64,000 bases of DNA from Pedobacter arcticus A12 (GCF_000302595.1 NZ_JH947127.1:1-64000); one strand, 5' to 3'; shown: positions 8,695 to 16,821, numbered from the stretch's first letter. The notes: generated by a model from the letters alone, not told the origin. Translations and numbers: made by a program.

Positions 8695-9576
8695 CTAATT
8701 TATTTTATTGTAATTTTTGTACTCAAATAGGCGTATACCTGTTTTATCTTCAATTTTTTTCAGAATTCTCCTTCTTAGAGACAGCTTTTTCTTTACCGAA
8801 GTAGGGTCTACTAAAAACTCCCAATTGGTATTTATAATTCTTTGTTGGATGGTTGTGGGATGTGCTAAAGTAAATTTCCTTAATTCATCAGCGTTACCAT
8901 AATCGAAATTTTGTGCTTTAGGAACATTAGTTTCTATCCATTCATCCTCGTGATAAAACTTGTTGAAATTTCTAACTTTACTATTTAATTCATGAGGAGG
9001 TTTTACCCAGCCGTAATGATATATATAGGCGTCAATTTCCTTAACTTTAATTTTTCGGTTATTCAATCTAAATCCCTGCGCATCCCTATAAGAAGAAATC
9101 TCTTTTAAATTTCTAACAATTCTTATTTCTCTCCGATACCATCTTCTAGACACCGCATAATAATCATAAGAACCGTAAAAATGAATATATTTAAATAATA
9201 ACCCTTCTATATCCTTATTAGCTAAACATAACTCCATTTCTTTGCGTATGGTAGGAAGATATTTCTCATGCACAACTTCATCTCCCTGTATATAAAAGGC
9301 CCAATCCGTATCTTTGGAAATGGCTTTAAAAGCCTTATCTGTTTCAAGAGCAAAGGTTCTTCCTCCTTCTCTTTGATTTTCATCCCAAATAGTATCAATA
9401 ATTTTTATTTTTGGACTATCTATACCTTTTAATAATAACAAGGTTTCATCAGATGAATTTCCATAGGCAATAATAAATTCATCACATATCGGTAAGATAG
9501 ATTTTATGGATTCCACTATAGGATAATCATTAATAACAGCATTTCTTATAAATGTAAATCCTGTAACTTTCATCAT
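8695..9576 (-). CDS. Glycosyltransferase family 2-like protein
   Basis: A 293-residue GT-A fold protein. It opens with VTGFTFIRNAV, the usual start of GT2 enzymes that begin with a TFxRN strand. The donor-site DxD position is occupied by FYIQGDEVVHE (about 93-103), with D99/E100. No membrane segment is seen, so it is cytosolic, with an unknown sugar and acceptor. It lies between two gene remnants on the same strand, so it may be the surviving member of a former glycan operon. The family assignment is good, the function open. Confidence 0.75.
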   Translation of the reverse strand: MMKVTGFTFIRNAVINDYPIVESIKSILPICDEFIIAYGNSSDETLLLLKGIDSPKIKIIDTIWDENQREGGRTFALETDKAFKAISKDTDWAFYIQGDEVVHEKYLPTIRKEMELCLANKDIEGLLFKYIHFYGSYDYYAVSRRWYRREIRIVRNLKEISSYRDAQGFRLNNRKIKVKEIDAYIYHYGWVKPPHELNSKVRNFNKFYHEDEWIETNVPKAQNFDYGNADELRKFTLAHPTTIQQRIINTNWEFLVDPTSVKKKLSLRRRILKKIEDKTGIRLFEYKNYNKIN

Positions 9577-9663
9577 TATTCTCTATTAATTATTTTCGGT
9601 TTTAAAACAAAAGTAAGCATATTTATAAGTAAAAATCTCGCCATTTTTCATTAAAACAATCCA

Positions 9664-9965
9664 TCAGAACCATAATTCCCACCTATAATATTCAGATTTC
9701 TGAACAAAATGTACGGTCTCTTTTAAAAGAACAGCTTGATTATAGCTTGGATAACTACACTTATTAAAGACAATAGACTCATTTGCTTCTTGAAAATTGT
9801 ATTAAAAACCGTTTGGTAATAATTTGAAAATTTCATTCACTACAATATCGCTCATATGAGCATAATTTGTGCGTCTCTTAGCAAAGAGAACTTAATTTTT
9901 ATCTCTATATTTGTCTACACATATTCATTAATTTCATCAAAATTGTAATCAATAAGCAAATTATA
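9664..9965 (-). pseudogene. Remnant of an unrecognised protein-coding gene
   Basis: The minus strand shows protein-like sequence broken by stops and a frameshift. One frame reads VLFAKRRTNYAHMSDIVV up to NGF, meets a TAA, then continues in the same frame with SYPSYNQAVLLKETVHF and ends in a TGA at 9664. Upstream, another frame reads NLLIDYNFDEINEYV before a TAG. The composition is that of real protein and unlike random AT-rich DNA. I do not recognise the family. The position, next to a GT2 gene and in the same orientation, suggests a lost glycan gene. The rest of 9577-10052 holds nothing I can name. Confidence 0.45.
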
Positions 9966-10052
9966 TACTTTAGCTTAAAAAATACATCATTTGTTTTCTA
10001 CAGCATAAACATATAACATCTTCTAGAAAAAAGACACCACTACCTAAAAACC

Positions 10053-10550
10053 ATGAGTAAAAAAATATTATTAGTTAGACACGCAAAATCTGATTGGGCA
10101 GATTTAAATTTAAGCGATTTTAACCGACCTTTAAATCCTCGCGGATTAAAAGATAGTGTTGAAATGGCCGGACGTGTGGCCATGCAAAAATTGATTCCTC
10201 AAAGATTAGTAAGTAGTCCTGCTTTAAGAGCAATAAGCACTTGTGAGCTGATGGCGAAAAGCTGGAATAAAGAAACCCAAGAAATTGATTTGGAACCAAA
10301 AATATACGAGGCCAACACTCAGCAGTTACTTAAAATTGTCAATAATTTTGATAATAACGACGATTACATAGCGCTATTTGGACACAACAACGGCATTACC
10401 GATTTAGCAGTATATTTAACTGATGCTGACTTATTTAATATTCCTACCTGTGGTGTTGCTTTAATTGAATTTCCGTTTGATGACTGGAAAGAAGTTAGTA
10501 AGCATAACGGTGATTTGGTAGCTTACGATTACCCGAAACACGAAGCTTAG
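10053..10550 (+). CDS. sixA: SixA-type histidine phosphatase
   Basis: A 165-residue member of the histidine phosphatase (phosphoglycerate-mutase-like) superfamily, in the size class of SixA, which removes phosphate from phosphohistidine proteins. The catalytic RHG-type motif is VRHAKSDW with R9/H10, and the second histidine is H111 in LFGHNNG. A basic DFNRPLNPRG segment binds phosphate. It is cytosolic. Its TAG stop interlocks with the TAA stop of dprA on the other strand (shared bases 10547-10550). The exact substrate in Bacteroidota is not known. Confidence 0.87.
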   Translation: MSKKILLVRHAKSDWADLNLSDFNRPLNPRGLKDSVEMAGRVAMQKLIPQRLVSSPALRAISTCELMAKSWNKETQEIDLEPKIYEANTQQLLKIVNNFDNNDDYIALFGHNNGITDLAVYLTDADLFNIPTCGVALIEFPFDDWKEVSKHNGDLVAYDYPKHEA

Positions 10551-11635
10551 TTTAAACGGTAAACCCTACCCGGAAGTGCGATAATTACCGATTGCATTTC
10601 TAAATTCAGTAATAGCATTGCTAGCTTACTTTGGGGCATTTCTAATTGAAGTTGCAGATCATCTATTGCAATAGAACCTGATTGCGTGATAATATTTACC
10701 ACCGCTAATTCATCTTTATTGAGATCAGCAAATAGCTTTGGACTTGTTGGCTTTTGCACCGCTGTATTTGCCTGCCAACCCATAATATATTCAATATCTT
10801 CCGGCCGTGTAATTAGGTTTGCTCTATTTGTTTTAATCAAAAAATTGCATCCTTCAGAAAATTCATCGTCAATTTTACCGGGCAACGCAAAAACATCTTT
10901 ATTGTAAGAGTTTGCGATTTCTGCTGTTATTAATGCCCCACCCTTTTTTGCTGCTTCAACCACGATAACTGCATCAGCTAGCCCAGCAATTATTCGGTTC
11001 CTTTTCGGGAAGTTTTGACGATCTGGGTTGGTTTGAGATGGAAACTCAGTTAATAAGCCACCATTAGCTAGCATACTCTCTGCAACAGAACGGTGTAAAG
11101 CTGGGTAAATACGGTCTAAACCATGACCTAAAACACCTACTGTTGGTTGATTCATGGCTACTGCCGATTTATGCGCTGCCACATCAATTCCGTACGCCAG
11201 GCCACTTACAATTAATACATTGTGTTCTTTTAAACCATCAATCAATTTTTCGCAAAAGGCTTTACCGTAATTACTGGCGTTACGAGTGCCCACAATGGCT
11301 ACGGTTTTCTGATTATTTAAATTGGCCTTGCCTTTAAAATAAAGTAATGCGGGCGAGTCCGCACAGTTTTTTAAACGTTTGGGATAGTTTTTATCCGTAT
11401 AAAAAATGGGCTGTATCTTATACTTTTCTATAAAGGCTAGCTCTTGTTCCGCTCGTTCAAAAGCCTTATGATTAACAATCAGCTTAGCAGTTTTGGTGCC
11501 TATGCCGGGGATTTTTTCTAAATGGCTTTGTTTGGCTTTAAAAACCTCTTCGGCGCTACCGCAATAACTTATTAAAGATTTTATGGTGATGTCCCCAATT
11601 CCTTTAACAAAAGTAAGTGCGATATTGTGTAGCAT
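10547..11635 (-). CDS. dprA: DNA-processing protein DprA
   Basis: A 362-residue DprA (Smf), which loads RecA on incoming single-stranded DNA during natural transformation and is also kept in species not known to be transformable. The N-terminal helix-hairpin-helix region (IPGIGTKTAKLI) is followed by the Rossmann-like core with SGLAYGIDVAAHKSA, and then KRNRIIAGLADAVIVVEA and GALITA. The C-terminal winged helix starts near residue 300. It is the last gene of a leftward run after rsmG, 2 bp from it. Length and motifs are normal. Confidence 0.93.
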   Translation of the reverse strand: MLHNIALTFVKGIGDITIKSLISYCGSAEEVFKAKQSHLEKIPGIGTKTAKLIVNHKAFERAEQELAFIEKYKIQPIFYTDKNYPKRLKNCADSPALLYFKGKANLNNQKTVAIVGTRNASNYGKAFCEKLIDGLKEHNVLIVSGLAYGIDVAAHKSAVAMNQPTVGVLGHGLDRIYPALHRSVAESMLANGGLLTEFPSQTNPDRQNFPKRNRIIAGLADAVIVVEAAKKGGALITAEIANSYNKDVFALPGKIDDEFSEGCNFLIKTNRANLITRPEDIEYIMGWQANTAVQKPTSPKLFADLNKDELAVVNIITQSGSIAIDDLQLQLEMPQSKLAMLLLNLEMQSVIIALPGRVYRLN

Positions 11636-11637
11636 AT

Positions 11638-12270
11638 CTACTGAGCAGGAAAATATACCACGTATTTGGTTTCGAAAAACTCTTCTGTAAAAAAGTCTGC
11701 TAAGGGGAACAACTGGATTTCCTTTAGTTTTGAAGCCTCTAGCTCTTCCGTTAAATCACCACCTTTTAAATACAGCACCCCGTTTTTAAACTTTCCGTTA
11801 GTGCCTTTTATAAACTTTCCACGAATCCAGGGATAAAAATCTTTCAACTGTGTAACCGCTCTTGAAACTATAAAATCAAACTTTTGATCCACCTGTTCGG
11901 CCCTGCTATGTACACCTACTAAATTTGTTAATCCAATTGCAGTGGCAACTTCGTTAACTACTTTTATTTTTTTTCCGATAGAATCTACCAAAATAAAATT
12001 AGTATCTGGAAAAAGAATAGCTAAAGGGATTCCCGGAAAACCGCCGCCAGTCCCTACATCCAAAACATCTTGACCGGGCAAAAACTCAATCACTTTTGCT
12101 ATCCCTAATGAATGGAGAATATGCCTTTCGTACAGTAAGTCAATATCCTTACGGCTGATCACGTTGATCTGCGAGTTCCAGGTTTGGTACAGGTCAAACA
12201 ACATATCAAACTGCTTAGTTTGTATGGCTGTTAAATTTGGGAAATAATACTGAATTAAACTAGAAGTCAC
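11638..12270 (-). CDS. rsmG: 16S rRNA (guanine-N7) methyltransferase RsmG
   Basis: A 210-residue SAM-dependent methyltransferase that modifies G527 (E. coli numbering) of 16S rRNA. The family signatures are ERHILHSLGIA, then the SAM loop DVGTGGGFPGIPLA (about 73-86) and FILVDSIGKKIKVV. SRAVTQL near residue 134 is also typical. It overlaps the 3' end of the sigma-factor gene by 11 bp, so translation is probably coupled. Length is normal for the family. Confidence 0.95.
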   Translation of the reverse strand: MTSSLIQYYFPNLTAIQTKQFDMLFDLYQTWNSQINVISRKDIDLLYERHILHSLGIAKVIEFLPGQDVLDVGTGGGFPGIPLAILFPDTNFILVDSIGKKIKVVNEVATAIGLTNLVGVHSRAEQVDQKFDFIVSRAVTQLKDFYPWIRGKFIKGTNGKFKNGVLYLKGGDLTEELEASKLKEIQLFPLADFFTEEFFETKYVVYFPAQ

Positions 12271-12874
12271 TTTTTAAGCTTTTTTTTCTGCGGGTAAGTA
12301 CATTAGACAATAGATCTCTTCCTCTAAAAAGTTGTGCCTTAACAGTGCCTAAAGGTAAATCCATTTGCTCAGCAATTTCTTCGTAAGAGAGTTCATCAAA
12401 ATATCGCAGGATAATTAATGTTTTATATCTTGCTGGAAGCTTATCTATTATTTCTTTCAGCTGTTCTGTTTGTTGCTTTTTTATAGAGTATTCTTCTGGA
12501 TTTAGGCCGTCGCTTTTTATTTCGAAAACTTTATCTTCTCCCCCATCATAACCCATCCCATCTATAGATGTCGTTGCAAGTTTCTTTTTACGGATAAAAT
12601 CAATACTGCCGTTTGTCGCAATTCTAAACAGCCATGTACTAAAAGCATAATCTGGGCGGTATTTTTCTAAATTTTCAAATGCTTTAGCAAAAGTGGTAAC
12701 GGTGATATCCATTGCATCATCCTTGTTGTTTACCATTTTAAGCACCATAAAAAATATAGAATCTTTATAACGTTGCATCAACTCTGCGTAAGCTTTTTGG
12801 CTTCCTTCTTTTGCTTTTTCGACTAAAGAAAAATCGTTTTTTGCATTATCAGAGAAATTTGGATTTACTTCCAT
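12260..12874 (-). CDS. ECF-type RNA polymerase sigma factor
   Basis: A 204-residue sigma-70 family factor with region 2 (YRPDYAFSTWLFRIATN, core binding and -10 melting) and region 4 (LSYEEIAEQMDLPLGTVKAQ, helix-turn-helix). Between them lies a linker of about 45 residues, longer than usual. There is no adjacent anti-sigma gene, which argues against classical membrane-signal control. It overlaps the GT2 gene before it by 10 bp and rsmG after it by 11 bp. In this phylum the sigma-rsmG-dprA order is often kept. The regulon is unknown. Confidence 0.9.
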   Translation of the reverse strand: MEVNPNFSDNAKNDFSLVEKAKEGSQKAYAELMQRYKDSIFFMVLKMVNNKDDAMDITVTTFAKAFENLEKYRPDYAFSTWLFRIATNGSIDFIRKKKLATTSIDGMGYDGGEDKVFEIKSDGLNPEEYSIKKQQTEQLKEIIDKLPARYKTLIILRYFDELSYEEIAEQMDLPLGTVKAQLFRGRDLLSNVLTRRKKSLKSDF

Positions 12875-13989
12875 GTCATTTTCTTAATAAAAAGGTTTGC
12901 TACACTTACCAGAATCAAATAAATATAGTAAAATGGATCTAATATTATAAACCACCAGACCAAATCTTTGCACTTTAACTTTTTTAAGGATTGATAATAC
13001 ACGAAAATCTGGCAAAAAAACCGCAATAAAAAAACAATTAAAACTGCAATAGGCTCTACCCTAAAAGCTAAACAAAGCGTTAAAAACAAATAAAAACCCA
13101 CCGCAGATAAAGCTTGTAAGCTTAAATTGAATTTATGATTGCTTTTGTACATTTTTGACGCACTCATGTGTCTGGTCTTTTGCTTCCAATAGCTCGACCA
13201 GGTATCTTTTGGATTGCTCCAGGTATGGGCCTGTGCATCAACTATTATAGCCGTATTGCTTTCCGTTGCATTCTGGTTGACAAATAAATCGTCGTCTCCT
13301 GAAAGAATATGCATGTGGGACGCAAAGCCCTTACCTGCAAAAAAAAGAGATTTCTTATAGGACAGGTTTCTACCAACACCCATATACGGCATGCCACTTA
13401 GCTCGAACGAAAAATAGTTTAATGCAGTTTGGAAAGTCTCATATCTAATTAAAGCATTTAAAAAGCCTCTTATCTTTTGGTATGGGGAATATCCTAAAAC
13501 AATTCCTGTTTGAGAGTTTGAATAAGGTTGAGCCATCAGGCTAATCCAGTTTTTTGACTGAGGCCTACAATCTGCATCCGTGAACAAAAGCAACTCGTAA
13601 CTTGCTGCTTTAATTCCTAAGGTAGCAGCAAACTTTTTACCCGTTTTAAATCGTGGGTGTTCTGTTAGTTTTACTACTTTTAAATTAGTGTATTGCGACT
13701 GAAAAACTCGTAAAACATCCTCACTATCATCTACAGAACAATCATTTACTACAATTACCTCATACGTTGGATAGTTCTGCGTTAGAATTTCAGGCAGGTA
13801 TTTGGTTAGGTTTTTTGCTTCGTTTCTGGCACAGATAATAACAGATACTGGTTCTTGAACAGTAGTTAAATCGGCATCTTTTATTTTGTATCCTCTAAAT
13901 TTATTTTGAATTACCAGCAGGTAATAAAGCTGTATAATTAAGCAAATTAGTAAAAACAAAAAGAAACCGTAATTGATATATATTTCCAA
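12865..13989 (-). CDS. Membrane glycosyltransferase family 2
   Basis: A 374-residue processive-type GT2. One N-terminal transmembrane helix (about 6-27), a cytosolic GT-A domain and two or three C-terminal helices (about 295-365) fit enzymes that make membrane-linked or secreted glycans. The catalytic domain begins PVSVIICARNEAKNL; the donor aspartates are in VVNDCSVDD and FTDADCRP; SGDDDLFVNQ follows, and the last motif is KQKTRH in place of QxxRW. It is the first gene of the leftward operon with the sigma factor, rsmG and dprA. Substrate unknown. Confidence 0.85.
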   Translation of the reverse strand: MEIYINYGFFLFLLICLIIQLYYLLVIQNKFRGYKIKDADLTTVQEPVSVIICARNEAKNLTKYLPEILTQNYPTYEVIVVNDCSVDDSEDVLRVFQSQYTNLKVVKLTEHPRFKTGKKFAATLGIKAASYELLLFTDADCRPQSKNWISLMAQPYSNSQTGIVLGYSPYQKIRGFLNALIRYETFQTALNYFSFELSGMPYMGVGRNLSYKKSLFFAGKGFASHMHILSGDDDLFVNQNATESNTAIIVDAQAHTWSNPKDTWSSYWKQKTRHMSASKMYKSNHKFNLSLQALSAVGFYLFLTLCLAFRVEPIAVLIVFLLRFFCQIFVYYQSLKKLKCKDLVWWFIILDPFYYIYLILVSVANLFIKKMTWK

Positions 13990-14244
13990 TTAAATTGAGT
14001 TGAGCGTTAAGTCGCAAATTTCATAAAAATAGCTTAATATCAAACAGCTAATTAGGAATTCTTTTAATTGGTTAATACGTGAAATAATTAGGCAACTACT
14101 GCAATCTCTTTATAAAATAGATTCATATAATAATTAGCCCTAACGGTTTAATTTACTGTCTAAAAACAGCTTCTTTTTCCTCCGCAAAAAAAATCGACCA
14201 AAACCGGTTTGTTTAAATTTATAATCTCGGAAAACGTTACCATA

Positions 14245-14496
14245 TTATTTTACCTCTTCAAAGTTGACATCCTTTACATTGTTGTTGGCATTAGCTTTGG
14301 TTTCCACACGACAGCTACCGCCGAAGCAATTCCCTGCTGCACAACCGAAAGCAAACAGACCCATAGACGCAAAATATCCTCCAAACAATACACCTAACCA
14401 TTGCCCATTCCATGCAGATTGTATAACAATTACCAACCCTAAAACTAGGTAAACTCCACGACCAAATGTCCAGCCGGTTAAAATTCGCTGTTTCAT
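14245..14496 (-). CDS. Small membrane protein with CxGxC-type cysteine cluster
   Basis: An 83-residue protein of unknown family, last gene of the sulfur operon, starting 1 bp after the second rhodanese. Two hydrophobic helices (about 13-28 and 34-50) are followed by a glycine- and cysteine-rich loop, GCAAGNCFGGSC (51-62), and a polar tail. The three cysteines near the membrane could bind a metal or carry persulfide; that is inferred from the neighbours. No catalytic motif can be seen. Confidence 0.72.
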   Translation of the reverse strand: MKQRILTGWTFGRGVYLVLGLVIVIQSAWNGQWLGVLFGGYFASMGLFAFGCAAGNCFGGSCRVETKANANNNVKDVNFEEVK

Positions 14497-14497
14497 A

Positions 14498-14812
14498 TTA
14501 ACTGATTTTATGCTGTAAACTCATCCACGATCCGCCGTTATAAACTTCTGTAAAACCTTGAGCTTTCAATAAGTTTTTTGCAGATCCACTGCGTACCCCA
14601 GAAGCGCAACATACAATAACAGGCTTATCTTTTCTAATCTTGCCTAAATTACCCGACAAGGTTTGTAAAGAAAGATTTAAAGACCCCTTAATATGTCCGC
14701 TTTGAAATTCGGCTTTTGTACGCACATCAATTAATTGTGCGCCTCGTTGTAAAAGTTCTTTATAATCCGTTTTAGGACCAAAACCTAATAAATTCTTTAG
14801 TGCCTGTAACAT
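14498..14812 (-). CDS. Rhodanese-like sulfurtransferase (single domain)
   Basis: A 104-residue single-domain rhodanese, moving sulfane sulfur through a cysteine persulfide. IDVRTKAEFQSGHIKGSLN is the substrate-side signature, and the catalytic loop is CCASGVRSG with the second Cys-type position of the CxxGxR motif. I take the start at MLQALKNLLGF (14812): a longer frame reaches back to 14869, but its first 19 residues translate the end of the preceding rhodanese gene in another frame. It lies 4 bp after that gene. It is presumably cytosolic, with no signal peptide. Confidence 0.9.
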   Translation of the reverse strand: MLQALKNLLGFGPKTDYKELLQRGAQLIDVRTKAEFQSGHIKGSLNLSLQTLSGNLGKIRKDKPVIVCCASGVRSGSAKNLLKAQGFTEVYNGGSWMSLQHKIS

Positions 14813-14816
14813 TGTA

Positions 14817-15071
14817 TTAACTGTTTTGATAATTATGGTTAACATCTGTCCAGCTTCCGCCGTTTTCACAATTTATACCTAAACTTTTTAGATAAGCGTT
14901 CGCTTGTCCGCTACGGTTACCGCTTGCACAGCACAATATTATCGGCTCATCTACGGCCTTAATTTCCTGTATCCGTTGTTCAATTTCTTGCAGAGGAATA
15001 TTGACACTTCCTGCAACATTTCCTCCCATAAACTCTTCGGGGGTTCTTACATCTATGATTTTAATTTTCAT
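14817..15071 (-). CDS. Rhodanese-like sulfurtransferase (single domain)
   Basis: An 84-residue minimal rhodanese, shorter than its neighbour because it lacks the N-terminal helix. It starts directly with MKIKIIDVRTPEEF, and the active-site loop is CCASGNRSG. The start at 15071 is preferred because it matches the family's beginning; a longer frame to 15128 only reads through the end of the DUF6132 gene, which it overlaps by 11 bp. Two tandem copies with the same CCASGxRSG loop suggest a sulfur relay. Confidence 0.9.
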   Translation of the reverse strand: MKIKIIDVRTPEEFMGGNVAGSVNIPLQEIEQRIQEIKAVDEPIILCCASGNRSGQANAYLKSLGINCENGGSWTDVNHNYQNS

Positions 15072-15282
15072 CTTCTTCTTTATTTTTTTGTGCTTTGCTT
15101 TTATTATCTCCAATAAATAAAATTCCACCCATTATAGCGCCGTATAAAGTACTATTTAAAGGTTTTGACGTAATGGAACAAGTACCAGTTGTACAACCAA
15201 CAAAGTGGTAATAGGCATAACCTGCGATTGAACCTATTACTATTCCAAGGAAAACCAGTTTATTGTTAATCAGAAATTTCAT
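15061..15282 (-). CDS. DUF6132 family small membrane protein
   Basis: A 73-residue inner-membrane protein with two hydrophobic helices (8-27 and 46-57). Between them lies a conserved cysteine motif, GCTTGTCSITSKP (29-41), which is the family hallmark. A charged C-terminal tail follows. The family has no known activity. Its constant company here with rhodaneses and OsmC points to sulfur or metal handling at the membrane. It starts 2 bp after the OsmC gene and overlaps the first rhodanese by 11 bp. Confidence 0.85.
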   Translation of the reverse strand: MKFLINNKLVFLGIVIGSIAGYAYYHFVGCTTGTCSITSKPLNSTLYGAIMGGILFIGDNKSKAQKNKEEDEN

Positions 15283-15284
15283 AG

Positions 15285-15746
15285 CTAATTAGCTTTTTCG
15301 GCAACAACTGATGCGTTGTTAAAAATTTGTTCGCCATTATAACTGACTTCCCATGTAACTGGCATCACTTTTTTAAGCATATCACTCACACCACAATATT
15401 TTTCTTGCGAATCGTTTACTGCATCTAAAGCGGCTTGTTGGCTTTCAACCGGACCTTTAAAATCGTATTTTATATGGATAGCAATATATTGCATAGGTGC
15501 CTGCTTGCTTAATTCTCCAACAACATTCATTGTAAAACCATCAATCTGCTTTGCTGCTTTTCTTAAAATAGCGACAATATCCATCCCGGTACAACCCGAA
15601 AGTGCTGATAAAACAAACGGTTTGGGAATAGGACCTTGATCCTCACCTCCTACTCGTTCTGGCGCATCCATTATTACGGTATGTCCATTAATTAATGCGT
15701 TGAATTGCATTTTTCCCATCCATTGGGTCTCAATTTCGTGGTTCAT
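15285..15746 (-). CDS. OsmC family peroxiredoxin-like protein
   Basis: A 153-residue OsmC/Ohr-fold protein, a cytosolic thiol peroxidase-like enzyme that can act on organic hydroperoxides and, in some members, on persulfides. The two redox cysteines are in ALSGCTGMDIV (about 50-60) and EKYCGVSDML (about 115-124), with the usual spacing of roughly 60 residues. It is the second gene of the six-gene operon. The company of rhodaneses favours a reactive-sulfur role over a plain peroxide role, but this is context. Confidence 0.9.
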   Translation of the reverse strand: MNHEIETQWMGKMQFNALINGHTVIMDAPERVGGEDQGPIPKPFVLSALSGCTGMDIVAILRKAAKQIDGFTMNVVGELSKQAPMQYIAIHIKYDFKGPVESQQAALDAVNDSQEKYCGVSDMLKKVMPVTWEVSYNGEQIFNNASVVAEKAN

Positions 15747-15749
15747 AGC

Positions 15750-15953
15750 TTATGATTTTGTTTTAGTTGAAATTCCGAAAGGTAAATACAGGGAGCAAAA
15801 ACTTGCTATGCTGGCTGCCACAAAGATTATGGCTAAAACATCAAGAATTATAGCTGCCGTTCCTGTAATTTGATTGGTATAATAAAGAATCATGATTAAC
15901 AGAGCGGCCAGGATCCTGATTACGCTATCTGTGGTACCTATGTTTGCTTTCAT
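15750..15953 (-). CDS. DUF2892 (YgaP-like) inner-membrane protein
   Basis: A 67-residue membrane protein starting MKANIGTTDSVIRI, the standard beginning of DUF2892 proteins, which also form the membrane half of the rhodanese YgaP. Two hydrophobic helices (about 10-24 and 30-48) are followed by SLYLPFGIST, also typical. I place the start at 15953; an upstream in-frame codon at 15998 would run through the presumed promoter. It is the first gene of the sulfur operon and lies just downstream of the palindrome at 16018-16031. Confidence 0.88.
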   Translation of the reverse strand: MKANIGTTDSVIRILAALLIMILYYTNQITGTAAIILDVLAIIFVAASIASFCSLYLPFGISTKTKS

Positions 15954-16017
15954 TGCTACTGTGTTTTGTTCTAATTTCCTTACAAAACAAAGGTGCAATA
16001 ATCATAAATATCAGTCA

Positions 16018-16031
16018 GTGACTATTGTCAC
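16018..16031. promoter_or_regulatory. Palindromic candidate Crp/Fnr operator
   Basis: GTGACTATTGTCAC is a perfect 5-4-5 palindrome close in form to Crp/Fnr half-sites (TGA...TCA). It lies 65 bp before the DUF2892 start codon and only 14 bp after the stop of the Crp/Fnr gene. A near-match to the -7 box, CACCTTTG on the minus strand (15995-15988), would put the transcription start near 15982, so the palindrome would be centred about 42 bp upstream, the place used by class II activators. Binding by the neighbouring regulator is inference. Confidence 0.55.
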
Positions 16032-16045
16032 ATGATTAGTTGAAT

Positions 16046-16672
16046 TTACCACAAATTAGCTAACAGCTCGATCTGGTTTCGGTAAAGGAGTAGCTTATTC
16101 TCGTTTTCTAAACGTTTTAGAAGTCTGGAGATTACTTCGCGAGAGCTTGCCATTTCGTTTGCAATTTGCTCATGCGACATGTTAATTAGGGTTGAGCCCG
16201 TTGTTTTAGATTTTTCTTTGAGGTAGTGGATTAAACGTTCGTCTAATTTTTGAAAAGCTAATTGATCAATGGATTTCAATAATTCATTAAACCGAGTACG
16301 GATGGTTCTCATCACAAAACTTTTCCAGGTTGAATATTTCATCATCCAATCGTCCATTAACGCAATCGGAAGAGCTAAAAACTCGGTATCTTCATCGGCT
16401 GTTGCTTTAATTTCACTCGGAAACTGTTGCATGCAACAAGTAAAAGTCATGGCGCAACTTTCTTTAGCGCTTACATAATAAAGCAATAATTCGTTACCCG
16501 CATCATCTAACCTCGATATTTTTAACGTTCCGGATAAAACGATGGGTATGATACGAACGGTTTGTCCAAAATCTAAAATTACATCACCTTCTTTTACAGA
16601 TACAGTTTTTGCTTTTTGCTGAAACTCTGTGATCAGTTCTGGTTCAAAGATGTGTTCAAATAGTTCAACCAT
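16046..16672 (-). CDS. Crp/Fnr family transcription regulator with sensor-type cysteines
   Basis: A 208-residue regulator with an N-terminal cNMP-binding-type beta-roll (about 1-115), a dimer helix and a C-terminal winged helix (SHEQIANEMASSREVISRLL, 166-185). The arginine/glutamate set for cAMP is not apparent. Instead cysteines C73, C79 and C80 lie around a TFTCCMQQ turn in the sensor domain. No Fnr-type N-terminal cysteine cluster is present. It sits directly upstream of, and on the same strand as, an operon of rhodaneses and OsmC. I infer a thiol-based sensor of reactive sulfur or redox stress; a cyclic-nucleotide role is less likely. Confidence 0.87.
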   Translation of the reverse strand: MVELFEHIFEPELITEFQQKAKTVSVKEGDVILDFGQTVRIIPIVLSGTLKISRLDDAGNELLLYYVSAKESCAMTFTCCMQQFPSEIKATADEDTEFLALPIALMDDWMMKYSTWKSFVMRTIRTRFNELLKSIDQLAFQKLDERLIHYLKEKSKTTGSTLINMSHEQIANEMASSREVISRLLKRLENENKLLLYRNQIELLANLW

Positions 16673-16702
16673 GTTAATATTATAATGGAGCTAATTGATT
16701 AT

Positions 16703-16821
16703 GGGCGTTTTAACACGCTTTCCGCTATATCTTTTTGGCTTAGTTTCGACTCCCTCTTCGACTTCGCTCAGAATCACAATTCTTAGGCTGGCCAAAAAGG
16801 ATGACGCTTCAATCGTTACGC
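16703..16821. repeat. Dispersed non-coding repeat with inverted arms
   Basis: Between the Crp/Fnr gene and the helicase gene is a 119-bp element starting GGGCGTTTTAACACGC and ending GCTTCAATCGTTACGC. It contains a perfect 9-bp inverted pair, CTTTTTGGC (16731-16739) and GCCAAAAAG (16791-16799). The order of segments resembles a repeat I recall in many Sphingobacteriaceae genomes (GGGCG ... CGCTATATCTTTTT ... AAAAAGGAT ... ACGC). No coding function is seen. A genome-wide copy count would settle it. Confidence 0.5.

Noticed and set aside
13990-14244. Gene-free stretch between the GT2 operon and the sulfur operon
   Set aside because: I looked for small genes, RNA hairpins and promoter boxes and found only a weak CTGT...ACAG hairpin near 14157-14170.
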